DNA of 64,000 nt, taken from the NCBI GenBank assembly GCA_019925095.2, contig CM034391.1, positions 26,587,051 to 26,651,050 of the forward strand, given 5' to 3'. The stretch comes from Dendrolimus kikuchii. Its lineage: Eukaryota > Arthropoda > Insecta > Lepidoptera > Lasiocampidae. Made by a program: the position numbers and the translations under genes. Below the pieces are notes generated by a model. It did not search any database. It saw only the letters and a list, made by a program, of their open reading frames with translations, and had not been told where the DNA came from. Positions 1 through 9,972 of the stretch are shown one piece after another (position 1 is the first letter of the stretch; the number at the start of each line of letters is the position of its first letter).

Positions 1-204
1 TGGCAAGCTTCGACGGTCATAAAAAAAAGATTAGTTCGACTCTAATTACAGCCATAAAATAAGTACGTTAACAATAGATGTTTTCAAAGTTTAAACACGA
101 AGTAAACAAAAGAACTCCGAATGCGGGAGAGGCAATAAACAAGGTGCGCAGCATTTCTTTTTCGGTATGTAACAATAGGTATGCAGGTGGCCCAACTTGT
201 AACA
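1..204 (-). mobile_element. LTR-1 long terminal repeat, cut by the window edge
   Basis: Part of a family of about 455-bp LTRs seen seven times here; the type copy is 9973-10425. The first 110 bases match 9214-9300 (GGCAAGCTTCGACG, GATTAGTTCGAC). The element ends with TTGTAACA at 197-204, the complement of the family's TGTTACAA start, so it lies on the minus strand. It abuts LINE-D tail sequence directly, which suggests that the LTR landed inside an older LINE-D copy. Confidence 0.7.
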
Positions 205-390
205 GTATATATATACGTACATAGTACACACACGATAGGTAGAAATAGGGAAATTAATGATCGGGAATTAATATATTAATACAATACAATAATACAATTA
301 AATTAAATACCACTTGTATCATGTTTTAGGTTGCGTTGTGAACGTTGGTACTCTTTTAAAAATATCTTTAATTTAGTCCTGAACCCATTA
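205..390 (-). mobile_element. LINE-D 3' end fragment
   Basis: Aligns by eye with 22590-22790, the last codons and 3' UTR of the LINE-D copy at 22-25 kb. Shared blocks are ACATAGTACA, AAATACCACTTGTATC and CTCTTTTAAAAATATC. Several small differences mark an older copy. The reading frame is not preserved over a useful length. Confidence 0.75.
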
Positions 391-641
391 AGATATTTAT
401 TTGAGTCTTATGACATCAATGAATAAATCTCAAATTGTATTTATCGAAGTCGAACCGCACACGTCTCGCACACGCCACGCGCCTGCCACGCGCCCGCCAC
501 ATGCCTTCGTGCCAACCTCGCGCTCGCCACGCACATACGCTGCATTCTCCCCACCATCTAGAAACCACGGTCCCTGTAAACTTTGTTTAAGCGGGCGCGA
601 GGCGTGCACGGCATCTAAACATGCTATTCCAAAAAATTATA
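391..641. other. Unassigned, GC-rich patch
   Basis: No family recognised. Bases 455-615 are much richer in C+G and CpG than the surroundings and repeat the motif GCCAC(GC) about six times. An 81-codon frame (401-646) runs through it, but its composition (proline, arginine, threonine, alanine) only reflects the base skew. It could be a CpG-rich promoter remnant or part of an unrecognised element. Confidence 0.3.
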
Positions 642-649
642 ACTGACAA

Positions 650-1053
650 TTTACATTACACTCACACTTCACAAACAAACCAAGACACACAAAGAGCCTG
701 AAAATTAATAACCCAGCCACAGAAAAGAAAAATAACAACACACATGGCACTAGATAGGACTATATAAATATAGATATAAGGCCCACACTGCACATGAACT
801 TCCTCACGACACCAGCATGTAACAGATACACTCTACATTAGTATAAGTTTAGTATTAAAACTTGAATAAATTAATATAATAAGTTATTCGTAAGATACAT
901 ACACCTCAACACAAAAATCAATGAATTAATGTCACACACAAGCACCAAAATAACTAATAAGCGTGTTAAATACAAAAAATTAAATCTAGAAATTAAGTTG
1001 TAAAAAAGTGTACGGAACTCAAGTCCGTAGAGTTGTTAATAATATAAAAAAAA
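650..1053 (+). mobile_element. Retroposon C, copy 1
   Basis: First of five copies of a non-coding retroposon of about 430 bp. The 3' end has the near-palindrome TACGGAACTCAAGTCCGTA (1011-1029), then TTGTTAATAATAT and an A-run. The target duplication ACTGACAA is present at 642-649 and 1054-1061. No internal pol III boxes were recognised and no long reading frame exists. It was probably mobilised in trans by a LINE. Confidence 0.8.
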
Positions 1054-1068
1054 ACTGACAACTTATGT

Positions 1069-1212
1069 ATTGTACTCAAACATAGTAAAATAATATAAAG
1101 AGCCTACGTGAATAAAAGCGTCAAATGAGCTGAAGTATTTTTACAATGTAATATATACATGGTTTGCGCCTATGTGGTTAACAGTAATGTATCTACTGAA
1201 AACCATTACACC
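1069..1212 (+). repeat. Repeat P, copy 1
   Basis: Matches 20735-20890 with about 75% identity by eye: a GAGCCTAyrTGAATAAAA block, then GTCAAATGAGcTGAAG, and a shared end GTAATGTrTCyACTG. The AATAAA suggests the 3' UTR of an unidentified LINE. It runs straight into LINE-A copy 1. Confidence 0.5.
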
Positions 1213-2168
1213 TTTATACGTATTAATTCGATTCCGAGTCCGGCAGGGCTGCGTGCTGTCGGCTTTGCTGTTCATCCTAGACCTAGACGATTGTCTCCAG
1301 AGAATAAGATTGATGGATGTTGGGGTGCGGATGGGTGATCTAGTTGTAAGCACCTTGCTTTATGCGGATGATGCCGTGCTTTTAGCCGAATCGCCATCAG
1401 AACTGCAAACACTAGTCACAATGATGAAAGATGACTGTCAGGCGAGAGGCTTACATTTGAATGCGAAGAAAACAAAGGTTATGGTGTTTGAAAGAGAAGA
1501 AACCAGAACGAATGCAAGGATAATGGTCGATGATGTTATGCTGGAGCAAGGGAATGAGTTTGTATATCTTGGATGTGCTTTTAGCAGGGATGGAAGGTAC
1601 ACCGCTGATATAGAAAGAAGAATGAATTTGGGGAATAGTGTGAATGGAGCGTTAGGTAAACTTCTAGGCACTAAGAACCTACCAACTAAGAAACTAACAA
1701 CGCGGTGCTGGTACCTACGCTCGCGTATGGAAGCGAGAGTTGGGTATGGAAGAGAAAGCATGAAAGTAGAGTAAACGCGGTTCAGATGCGAGCACTGCGC
1801 AAAATCTGCGGAGTGACGCTCGCGGACCGCGTTCGTAATACCGAAGTAAGAAAGAGAGTGTCGGGGTGAAGGTAAGGAAAGGAATGCTCCGGTGGTTCGG
1901 GCATGTGGAAAGAATGCATGATGAAAGAATGACTAAACAGATATACAATGCAAAAGTGGATGAATGCAGAAGTCGTGGAAGGCCACGACACACCTTCCAT
2001 GATCAAATTGATCGTGTACTAGCAGAAGGTGATGTCAGGAGCCTTAAGAACAGACGAGCGTGCATGACAAGAGTTATGAATGTCAAAGAAGCAAGTGAGG
2101 TGTATAAGAATAAGCCTAAATGGCGCTCTGTTGTTCGTGCCTACCCCGCAAGGGAACTGGTGTGAAGT
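1172..2168 (+). pseudogene. LINE-A reverse transcriptase, 3' half, broken
   Basis: This is the most complete LINE-A coding copy. It starts inside the reverse transcriptase: RQGCVLSALLF (motif B region), then LYADDAVLLAE with the catalytic YADD, then HLNAKKTKVMVF. The first frame (to 1774) leaves register near 1690. Downstream sequence in other frames carries RMRALRKICGV-like and WFGHVERMHDE motifs, resuming at 1866-2165. The N-terminal endonuclease and fingers are missing. The enzyme would copy the element RNA at a nicked target; this copy cannot. Its layout (short RT, minimal 3' UTR, simple-repeat tail) fits the RTE clade, but the clade is inferred. Confidence 0.8.
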
Positions 2169-2188
2169 TATGTATGTATGTATGTATG
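1230..2188 (+). mobile_element. LINE-A copy 1 (longest, 5'-truncated)
   Basis: The mobile unit containing the broken RT gene. All 3'-complete copies finish the same way: a conserved C-terminal coding block ending ...YPARELA, a TGA stop, AGTT, then (ATGT)n. Here the stop region is 2160-2168 and the tail 2169-2188. The 5' end is a truncation point inside ORF2. No clean target duplication was found. Confidence 0.85.
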
Positions 2189-2314
2189 AAATTCATTTAA
2201 CAGAGTTCTCGTAATGCATTGCGATGCGATCTATACCCTATTCTATCATCGACATCCATCAACCGGTTTCACTTTGAAAGTCCGAAACTCCGTCTTTCTA
2301 TTAATAGTCTAAGG

Positions 2315-3144
2315 CAGAGATTCTCAAAGTGGTCGATATCGACCCCATGGGATCGGTCTTGTTTACTCATTTAACCAACCCTAAAGTTCTCAAATTGATA
2401 AGTGTTTTGTGTATCAAGTGTATTAATATGAAAAAACTAGAGATATGACTTTTATAGTAATTTGGTTATGGGTTTTTTTTTTATTATTAACAACGCTACG
2501 GACTCAAGTTCTGTACCCTTTTTTACAACTTAATTAACAAGCTTATTAGTTATTTTGGTTCTTGTGTGTGACATTAATTTATTGATTTTTGTGTTGAGGT
2601 GTATGTATCTTACGAATAACTTATTATATTAATTTATTCTAGTTTTAATACTAAACTTATACTAATGTAGAGTGTATCTGTTACATGCTGGTGTTGTGAG
2701 GAAGTGCATGTGCAGTGTTGGCCTTATATCTATACTTATATATAGTCCTATCTAGTGCCATGTGTGTTGTTTTTTTCTTTTCTGTGCCTGGGTTATTAAC
2801 TTTTAGGCTCTTTGTGTATCTTGGTTTGTTTGTGAAGTGTGCGTGTAATGCAATGCGGTGGTAGTGCGCGTTGGTTTCAGTATGTGTATAAGTTTTGTTG
2901 TTAGTTATGTGTTTGTGACTTTGTGAGGTGTTATAATTTATTGTTTAATTGTTGTGACATGAAAAATTTTCAGTTGGTGTTAATGATGATGGATGGTTTA
3001 GAAGGGGGATTATTGGCCCTCCATTAGGCGTTGGACCACCGTCTCGTCTCTCATGCGTATCGGTGGTGTTGTTGTTATGGGATTCTGAAGTGTCAATGCT
3101 TTTTGGAAATGGCTCTCTTGTCGAAAATAATTTGGGAATCTCTG
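2315..3144. mobile_element. Non-autonomous hAT-like DNA transposon
   Basis: Starts CAGAGATTCTCAAAG (2315) and ends with the complement of CAGAGATTCCCAAAT (3144), 13 of 15 terminal bases inverted. Flanks are GTCTAAGG (2307-2314) and GTCTAAAG (3145-3152), an 8-bp target duplication with one mismatch. Such ends and an 8-bp duplication are hallmarks of the hAT superfamily. No transposase is recognisable. About half the length is an inserted retroposon C. A 77-codon minus-strand frame (2945-3178) crosses the terminus and is not a gene. Confidence 0.75.
2467..2895 (-). mobile_element. Retroposon C, copy 2, inside the hAT element
   Basis: Minus-oriented: the T-run at 2467-2480 is its poly(A) end, followed by the hairpin block (here decayed, ACGGACTCAAGTTCTGT). 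The target duplication is imperfect: TGGTTATGGGTTT on the left against TAGTTATGTGTTT on the right. It inserted after the hAT element had arrived. Confidence 0.7.
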
Positions 3145-3152
3145 GTCTAAAG

Positions 3153-3402
3153 TATTGTAGTAGATACCATAACTCCAATGAACGAAATAATTCAATTTAA
3201 AACTCCAATTGGCCATGACGTATTCGAGTGCTGAAGGGAAGTCTTCGGGCCAATTGCTAAAGAGAAAGCACCAAACTTATAAGAAGGGTCTTCTTTGGTA
3301 GCTCAAAGGGACCAGACAAAGGGGTCCGATTAATTGCTTAATTCGTTTTCAGAAAGCGTTTGATTTTGCATCTACCTTTCTTAATATGCTTTATTATTTA
3401 TT
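3153..3402. other. Unassigned stretch
   Basis: No repeat family or coding signal recognised between the hAT element and the first SINE-B piece. Confidence 0.3.
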
Positions 3403-3588
3403 ATTTTATTGCAGGAGATCAGCAGACAGGCAAACGGCCCACTTGATGGAAAGCGGTTACCATCGCCTATGGACATTTGCAACACCAAAGCTGCTACAAA
3501 TGCGCTGCTGCTCTCTTAAGGGAGACTGGAACCTGGTCACTAATGCTGGAACACAACTCAAGGTTGTTATAGCGACATACTTTAGATT
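3403..3588 (-). mobile_element. SINE-B, 3' part
   Basis: SINE-B is a retroposon of about 320 bp seen about 25 times here. Full copies begin ATCCGTGCAGGAACGG and end CTCCTGCAATAAAA(n). This piece keeps the 3' half (TTGCAGGAGATCAGCAG on the plus strand is its tail complement) and stops at the left end of foldback element G. Confidence 0.8.
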
Positions 3589-4440
3589 ATAATAAAACTA
3601 CGTTTTAACGGTTTTAAGTGGGGTAATTTAGTTGATTTTATTATTCCGACGTTTCGGCCACTTATCAGTAGTCTTGATCATGGAAGACAAAGATGTCAAA
3701 TGTCAATGAGTATTGTTAAGCTTTTATTTAGCCTACCGCCAACTTGTTAATTTTAATTATTTCGTTTTAATTTTGTTTATGATTATTATTTACTCTATGG
3801 GAGCCTAGTCTTTCTGCATTTTTATTGTTTACTAGTCGCGAAAATTTAAGAAAAAAATAAATAAAGAAACTGTGTACGCAGTAGAAGTGAAACTTCAGAG
3901 AATATACTCACAGATAATATATTACTATCAGTTTTATTTCGGTCCAAATTGGACCTATGTTTAATCATCAGTCTTATTTACGTTTCGGCCAGTTCTTAAA
4001 ATGTCAGAATCAAATAAAAAAATCATTTAAAGTCGCGCTTAAAACCGTTAAAACGTTTTCTTTTTTTTAAAAAACAACACGCATGGCACTAGATAGGCCT
4101 ATATATAAGTATAGATATAAGGCCAACACTGCACATGCACTTCCTCACAAAACCAGCATGTAACAGATACACTCTACATTAGTATAAGTTTAGTATTAAA
4201 ATTAGAATAAATTAATATAATAAGTTATTCTTAAGGTACACCAAAACACAAAAATTACTACATATAATGTCACATACACTAACAAAAATAAACAATAAGC
4301 GTGTATGGAGTCTCAAATTTTTCATAGAAATTAAGTAGTAAATAAGGGTACGGAACTCGAGTCCGTAGAGATATTAATAATAATTTAAAAAAAAACCGTT
4401 AAAACGTAGTCTTAATTATGTATACCATCATTTGCGAGAA
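3589..4440 (+). mobile_element. Foldback element G, copy 1, split by retroposon C
   Basis: The left arm AATAAAACTACGTTTTAACG (from 3590) and GACGTTTCGGCCACTT (3648-3663) are mirrored by TTTCGGCCAGTTCTTAA and GCTTAAAACCGTTAAAACG (about 3980-4056). The right end TAGTCTTAATTATGTATA resumes after the C insertion. The middle (3700-3960) contains a diverged AGTCGCGAAAATTTAAGAAA tail-like block. No coding capacity. Confidence 0.65.
4057..4394 (+). mobile_element. Retroposon C, copy 3, inside element G
   Basis: Flanked by the duplication ACCGTTAAAACGT at 4044-4056 and 4395-4407. It is 5'-truncated. It carries the palindrome TACGGAACTCGAGTCCGTA (4349-4367) and a TTAATAATAATTTAAAA tail. The duplicated target is the inner end of G's right arm, so C is younger than G. 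Confidence 0.85.
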
Positions 4441-4479
4441 CGTAATAAAATACTACACAAATCGAATTGCACTTATCTT

Positions 4480-4545
4480 ACGCCGAACATTCGGCAGCCG
4501 AAAATTCGGTATTATTTATGGTATTCGGTATTCGGCCAAACCACT
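4480..4545. repeat. ATTCGG motif cluster
   Basis: Five ATTCGG and two CCGAA words lie within 66 bases, partly as inverted pairs. Probably the tip of an unidentified transposon. Confidence 0.35.
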
Positions 4546-4570
4546 ACTCGTGGTATCTGTACTTAAGACT

Positions 4571-4808
4571 ATTTTTTTATTTTTTTTATTGCAAGAGTTC
4601 AGCAGACAGGCAGACGGCCCACTTGATGGAAAGCGGTTACCATCGCCTATGGACATTTGCAACACCAAAGGTAATTCAAATGCGCTGCTGCTCTCTTAAA
4701 GGAGACTGGAACCTGGTCACTAATGCCGGAACACAACTCAAGATTGTTATAGCGATATACTCTAGACCAGGGGTGGTCGCCGTCCAGTCGAGCAAATACC
4801 CTACCACC
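4571..4808 (-). mobile_element. SINE-B, 5'-truncated
   Basis: Runs from the T-rich tail to the CCCTACCACC block; the first 85 or so bases of the element are missing. It has typical diagnostic words (GGAACCTGGTCACTAATGCC) with a few private changes. Confidence 0.85.
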
Positions 4809-5995
4809 AATGGGTCAGGTGCCCAGAAGTCTAGCCATTTTTTTTTAACCGGCCATAATGAACTATTTTCCGATGTGCATACACTAGTCCTCTGATCAAG
4901 CGAAGAGTCTAAGATGATGATAGCTCTTTGTAGAAGCTCGTGGACTCCGAAGCCTTACGAATATCAACACTTACACAAATATGCGTGAAATACACGTGCG
5001 TGTGTGTGTGTGTGTGTGTGCGTGAAGTACGACACATATTGTGTATGTAAGTATATTTATTATTTTTTTACTTGAGAAGATAGCCGGAAAAATTCAAAGA
5101 GATATCACAGCCCCTGTTATGGAAACTTACAATGCTAACTAAATTTATATCCAACTAAAACCAACCTTAACATTATAGCAATAAGAGTTAAGAAAGCAGC
5201 ACGATTAGATTTGTAGAACATACAATATTAACAATATTGAAATTCATATATAAATCAACCTTAAAGATATAGAAATAAGAGTTAGCACATTAGTAAGGAA
5301 AAATTGGTAGAACAGCGTAACTGTAGAGTCGTGAAAAATTGGCCCCCTTTACGAGGAGCCGATGATAGCCGAAGATTGCCGACTTGACCCGAACATGCCC
5401 GGTATTTGGATTATAACACGTCTCCAGTTTGAACGTAGCGTAGGAAGTGGTTTGGATTTATGTGAACTTCGTCCTTTGGAAATGTCAACTAACACACCTA
5501 TTTGTATAGGTTGCAATTTAGCACGAGCCAAAGTAATATTTTTTTCTGTATATATTTTTATCAAATAGTGTCTATGTAGGTCACATTGCATTATATTTTT
5601 ATGTACGCGCTATTAGCTCCCGGAAGTTTCTTAATTTTATCCCGTAAAGTATCCCATGGGATGAAAAGTATGCTAGATGTTGTGATATAATATACTTATA
5701 CCAAATTTCAATCAAAAATCAGCTCATCAAAATCGGTCCAGCCTTTTCAGAGATTAGCCTAAACATTCAGACAGACAGTGTATTATGTATGGCACCAGTA
5801 TTATACAATAAATTACCTGACAATATAAAGAAGCAAAAATTCGTATTATTATTTAAAGGATACCTAAAAAAAAATTTGATAATTAAATGCTACTATAAAA
5901 TCGAGGATTATATAATTGATAAATTCTAATGATTACTATATATTCTTATAGCTATTGCTTTGCTTGACATTTAATATAATCTAATTGATTTAATT
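4809..5995. other. Unassigned, with a GT microsatellite and a Helitron-like scrap
   Basis: Mostly nothing recognised. A (GT)n run lies at 4998-5020. Bases 5341-5591 hold overlapping short frames on both strands with no recognisable domain. Bases 5635-5785 contain ATGGGATGAAAAGTATG and TCAAAATCGGTCCAGCC, wording common in lepidopteran CTAG-ended elements. Confidence 0.35.
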
Positions 5996-6007
5996 ATTAT
6001 AGTAAGT

Positions 6008-6245
6008 ATAGTGGATGGATGCAGAAGTCGTGGAAGGCCACGACACACCTTCCATGATCAAATTGATCGTGTACTAGCGGAGGGTGATGTCAGGAGCCTT
6101 AAGAACAGACGAGCGTGCATGACAAGAGTTATGAATGTCAAAGAGGCAAGTGAGGTGTGTAAGAATAAGCCTGAATGGCACTCTGTTGTTCGTGCCTATC
6201 CCGCAAGGGAACTGGCGTGAAGTTATGTATGTATGTATGTATGTA
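6008..6245 (+). mobile_element. LINE-A copy 2
   Basis: C-terminal 69 codons only (GCRSRGRPRHTFHDQIDRVL onward), open to the TGA at 6218-6220, then AGTT and an ATGT tail. TAGTAA may be a short target duplication on both sides. It differs from copy 1 at only a few bases. Confidence 0.85.
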
Positions 6246-6418
6246 GTAATTATTTCAATAATTATTATAATGTTATTAGCTTCAATTTAGATTTAATTAT
6301 AAGATATGAAAATTGCACGCCTAATAAAGCAAAATATTGAGACAATTACCACAAAAAAACACCTATGTACACATGCATTTATAGCAATAAATGATTATTC
6401 TATTTTATTCTATTTAGA

Positions 6419-6660
6419 CAATGCAAAAGTGGATGGATGCAGAAGTCGTGGAAGGCCACGACACACCTTCCATGATCAAATTGATCGTGTACTAGCAGAA
6501 GGTGATGTCGGGAGCCTTAAGAACAGACGAGCTTGCATGACAAGAGTTATGAATGTCAAAGAGGCAAGTGAGGTGTGTAAGAATAAGCCTAAATGGCACT
6601 CTGTTGTTCGTGCCTACCCCGCAAGGGAACTAGCGTGAAGTTATATATGTATGTATGTAG
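6419..6660 (+). mobile_element. LINE-A copy 3
   Basis: Starts a few codons upstream of copy 2 (ACAATGCAAAAGTGGATGG) and keeps an open frame to its TGA. Only 175 bases separate it from copy 2, in the same orientation. It is an independent insertion because the two 5' ends differ. Confidence 0.85.
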
Positions 6661-6845
6661 ATAAAAATTATAAAAATTGAGATTTTGATATAAGTACCGT
6701 AAATATATACTTTCATATTAAAAAGTCCAGAAATGAGCAACATTTCAGTCCATAAATCACTTTAATTATTCTTCTGATTTACACAGAACACTTGCACAGA
6801 ACGTATCGTCCTCATACTTGACTGTCACAGACATACACTGAAATA

Positions 6846-7164
6846 TTTTTTATTTTTTTTTATTGCAGGAGATCAGCAGACAGGCAGACGGCCCACTTGA
6901 TGGAAAGCGGTTACCATCGCCTATGGACATTTGCAACACCAAAGTTGCTACAAATGCGCTGCTGCTCTCTTAAGGGAAACTGGAACCTGGTCACTAATGC
7001 CGGAACACAACTCAAGGTTGTTATGGCGACATACTTTAGACTAGGGGTGGTAGCCATCCAGTCGGGCAAATGCCCTACCACCTGGCTGTGGGTTGTTAAG
7101 TCGCCTCTTACGACAGGCCGCCCGGCCGCAGGAAATTGTATTCTTTCTCCGTTCCTGCACGGAT
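6846..7164 (-). mobile_element. SINE-B, full length
   Basis: Complete from the poly(T) side to CCGTTCCTGCACGGAT. Both strands happen to be open for 80-90 codons (6897-7166 plus, 6911-7171 minus); these frames recur in many copies and reflect few stop triplets, not genes. Confidence 0.9.
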
Positions 7165-7407
7165 AAAACATAATATGTGCGCCACTACCGCCAGGTTTTC
7201 TACTATAAGATGGGAAGAAGACAAGTTTATGAAGGTAGTTGACCAGAAATGTCGCTTACGTCAGTATTTTAGTAAACAGTCCTTATAATTTGATTTTATC
7301 AACGGAAGTGTGAAAAATACTGGTTGGCCCCAAGTACCGCATACATCAGTACTTTATTAATTAAATTATTCACAGTATACATACCTCAGTGAGAGTTATT
7401 GAGTTAT

Positions 7408-7725
7408 CTGTGCAGGAACGGATAAAGAATACAATTTCCTGCGGCCGGGCGGCCTGTCGTAAGAGGCGACAAAACAACCCACAGTCAGGCGGTAGGGCAT
7501 TTGCCCGACTGGATGGCTACTACCCCTGGTCTAAAGTATGTCGCCATAACAACCTGGAGTTGTGTTCCGGCATTAGTGAGCAGGTTCCAGTATCCCTTAA
7601 GAGAGCAGCAGCGCATTTGTAGCACCTTTGGTGTTGCAAATGTCTATAGGCGATGGTAACCGCTTTCCATCAAGTGGGCCATCTGCCTGTCTGCTGAACT
7701 CCTGCAATATAAATAAATAAAAGAA
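7408..7725 (+). mobile_element. SINE-B, full length, inverted to its neighbour
   Basis: Opposite orientation to the copy at 6846-7164 with about 240 bases between them. The tail is ATATAAATAAATAAAA. AGTTAT occurs at 7402-7407 and 7726-7731 and is the probable target duplication. Confidence 0.9.
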
Positions 7726-7734
7726 AGTTATATG

Positions 7735-8040
7735 TTTGTGTCGAGACGCTGGGACCGTGGGGTCCTGAGGCCATGAGCCTCTACCAAAATTTATCAAAAC
7801 GACTCATTGACTCTTCAAGTGATCAGAGGGCTGGTGCTGACCTCGACCAACGAAACAGTATGGCGATCCAGCGAAGGAACGTAGCCAGCCTTCTGGGCAC
7901 CTTACCCATAGAAGACGATGATCTGGGCACAGTTTTTCTACTTAAAGTCTTCAGGGACTATGGGTAGAATACAATACAAATAAGTTAAGTTTTATTTTAT
8001 TGTATTCGATTATATGTAATTTTATAATTATTTTGTGAAA
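7735..8040 (+). mobile_element. Element M, LINE coding end and tail, copy 1
   Basis: The frame 7773-7967 contains DQRAGADLDQ, AIQRRNVASLLGTLP and a terminal acidic stretch, resembling the C-terminal end of a lepidopteran LINE ORF2. It is followed by AATACAATACAAATAAGTTA and a T-rich end also seen at 16060-16650. No catalytic motif is included, so the clade is uncertain. Confidence 0.5.
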
Positions 8041-8044
8041 AAAT

Positions 8045-8330
8045 GTGGAAAGAATGCATGATGAAAGAATGACTAAACAGATATACAATGCAAAAGTGGA
8101 TGGATGCAGAAGTCGTGGAAGGCCACGACACACCTTCCATGATCAAATTGATCGTGTACTAGCAGAAGGTGATGTCAGGAGCCTTAAGAACAGACGAGCG
8201 TGCATGACAAGAGCTATGAATGTCAAAGAAGCAAGTGAGGTGTGTAAGAATAAGCCTGAATGGCGCTCTGTTGTTCGTGCCTACCCCGCAAGGGAACTGG
8301 CGTGAAGTTACGTATGTATGTAAGTATGTT
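8045..8330 (+). mobile_element. LINE-A copy 4
   Basis: Begins in the WFGHVERM region (ATGTGGAAAGAATGCATG) and is open for 86 codons to the TGA at 8303-8305. The tail carries one change (ACGTATGTATG). Confidence 0.87.
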
Positions 8331-8373
8331 TAAATGTACAGATTGAAAAAATCAACAGGAGCATTTCATGTAA

Positions 8374-8702
8374 TTTTATCCGTGCAGGAACGGAGAAAGA
8401 ATACAATTTCCTGCGGCCGGGCGGCCTGTCGTAAGAGGCGACTTAACAACCCACAGCCAGGTGGTAGGGCATTTGCCCGACTGGATGGCTACCACCACTG
8501 GTCTAAAGTATGTCGCCATAACAACCTTGAGTTGTGTTCCGGCATTAGTGACCAGGTTCCAGTCTCCCTTAAAGAGAGCAGCAGCGCATTTGTAGCACCT
8601 TTGGTGTTGCAAATGTCCATAGGCGATGGTGACCTCTATCCATCAAGTGGGCCGTCTGCCTGTCTGCTGTACTCCTGCAATAAAAAATAAAAAAATAAAA
8701 AA
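8374..8702 (+). mobile_element. SINE-B, full length with target duplication
   Basis: ATGTAA lies at 8368-8373 and 8703-8708. The tail is a broken A-run with two T interruptions (AATAAAAAAATAAAAAA). A small change near the middle (CCCTTAAAGAGAGCAGC) shifts the fortuitous frame. Confidence 0.92.
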
Positions 8703-8708
8703 ATGTAA

Positions 8709-8920
8709 AGTCGCTTATAACAAAACTTACGGACAATAATAAATTTTCCTATTTAAAATACCACTCTTGGGACAATTTTACAACGCAAAAGTTAATTCAA
8801 AATTAAACAATTGAAATCGGGTTATGTTGTAGAATACACGTTTAATTATTATTAATAAGGAATATTGTAATACTTGCAACAACTCAGAAGGGTAATGGTA
8901 ATAAAAGCAGCAACAGCAAC
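8709..8920. other. Unassigned stretch
   Basis: A+T-rich with no recognised family; the minus-strand 78-codon frame here is hydrophobic low-complexity sequence. Confidence 0.3.
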
Positions 8921-8935
8921 TGGTCACAACATTAC

Positions 8936-9300
8936 ACAGGACTCGAATTAAAATGCCGTTGGAATCACTATAGAATTTATTAGAACTATACAAACACGTA
9001 TAACATAGGTACAAATGTAACTAGACACTACTAGTACAAACTGCACGACTCAGTAACACGCGCAAAGTCCGTCACTATATCGCTTGTCGAATGTACGTCT
9101 TACTCGTATCGTAATCCTCGCTCGACTGCCCCGCCTCTCCGTTCGGGCATTGTTTTATACTAAACTGTACAGTACCGACAAAGGGCTACGTTCACTGAGT
9201 TAATCCGCACATCTGGCAAGCTTCGACGCAATGCAATAACAACAAGGATTAGTTCGACACTAATGACGGCCACAAAACAAGTACGATAACAATAGGATGT
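8936..9300 (-). mobile_element. LTR-1, truncated variant
   Basis: Contains the family words ACTCGAATTAAAATGCCG, AACTATACAAACACGTATAA, CGCGCAAAGTCCGTCACTAT and GGCAAGCTTCGACG. It lacks clean TGTTAC/GTAACA ends. It is a diverged or older lineage, closest to the piece at 1-204. Confidence 0.75.
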
Positions 9301-9411
9301 TTTATATATTTATATGTTATTATTTATCGTATAATCTCCTACACTACTTGTAATAAATCTGTAAATGGTTCAAATTTGAAAAATGCCTTTAAATATGTGC
9401 AAAAAAAAATA

Positions 9412-9425
9412 GGGGGGGGGGGGGG
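9412..9425 (+). repeat. Run of 14 G
   Basis: An uninterrupted G homopolymer preceded by an A-run. Its length is error-prone in sequencing. Confidence 0.8.
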
Positions 9426-9972
9426 CTAAATCGAATCATCACATTACGAAAATAACCAAATAGATAGCGCTGCAGCCGTGTTTTTTGATTTACTAATAAA
9501 TGCCTACTTGTTGGTAAACAACAAGTCATTCGTTGTATTACATCAGATCAGGTTGGCTTTGACTCACCTCTATGTTTGGTGGGCAGTTGTCTAGACTATA
9601 TGGACTTAGTATCTTTGTTGAAGTAAATCTTCCTTAGAATCGTTGTGATTTGAAAATTGATGAAACAAAAAAGCGACACTAAAAAGAGATGAACACGTAA
9701 ATCTCTAGGACTAAGCCTGCGACAGAATGAGATAGAACACATTATATTTAATTATTTAAACACTATGCTTATACAGATAGAGTTGGAAATGTTTTGAAGT
9801 TTTTCGAAGTACTAAACTTCAAATTTCGTGATTTAAAATTTAAATATAGTATATGAAATGTGACGTCACGAAATTTAGAATCCCTTCCACCCCTTGTCAT
9901 ACTTTCTTTCACTTCTACTGCGTGTGAACTGCACACACACATATTTTTTTAATTATTATATCTTTTATATAC

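Noticed and set aside
401..646. 81-codon frame as a gene
   Set aside because: Proline/arginine-rich product of a CG-skewed patch; no domain, no homologous copy in view.
4998..5020. Regulatory Z-DNA-type element
   Set aside because: Plain GT microsatellite with nothing nearby to regulate.
5349..5591. Overlapping sense and antisense frames near 5.4 kb as a gene
   Set aside because: No recognisable domain and equal openness on both strands.
6897..7171. Recurring 70-90-codon frames on both strands of SINE-B (as here and at 18393-18662, 27674-27943, 45574-45819) as small genes
   Set aside because: The same frames appear in many copies, in several frames and on both strands at once, are broken in others, and begin or end with the repeat. 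They follow from few stop triplets in a young SINE.
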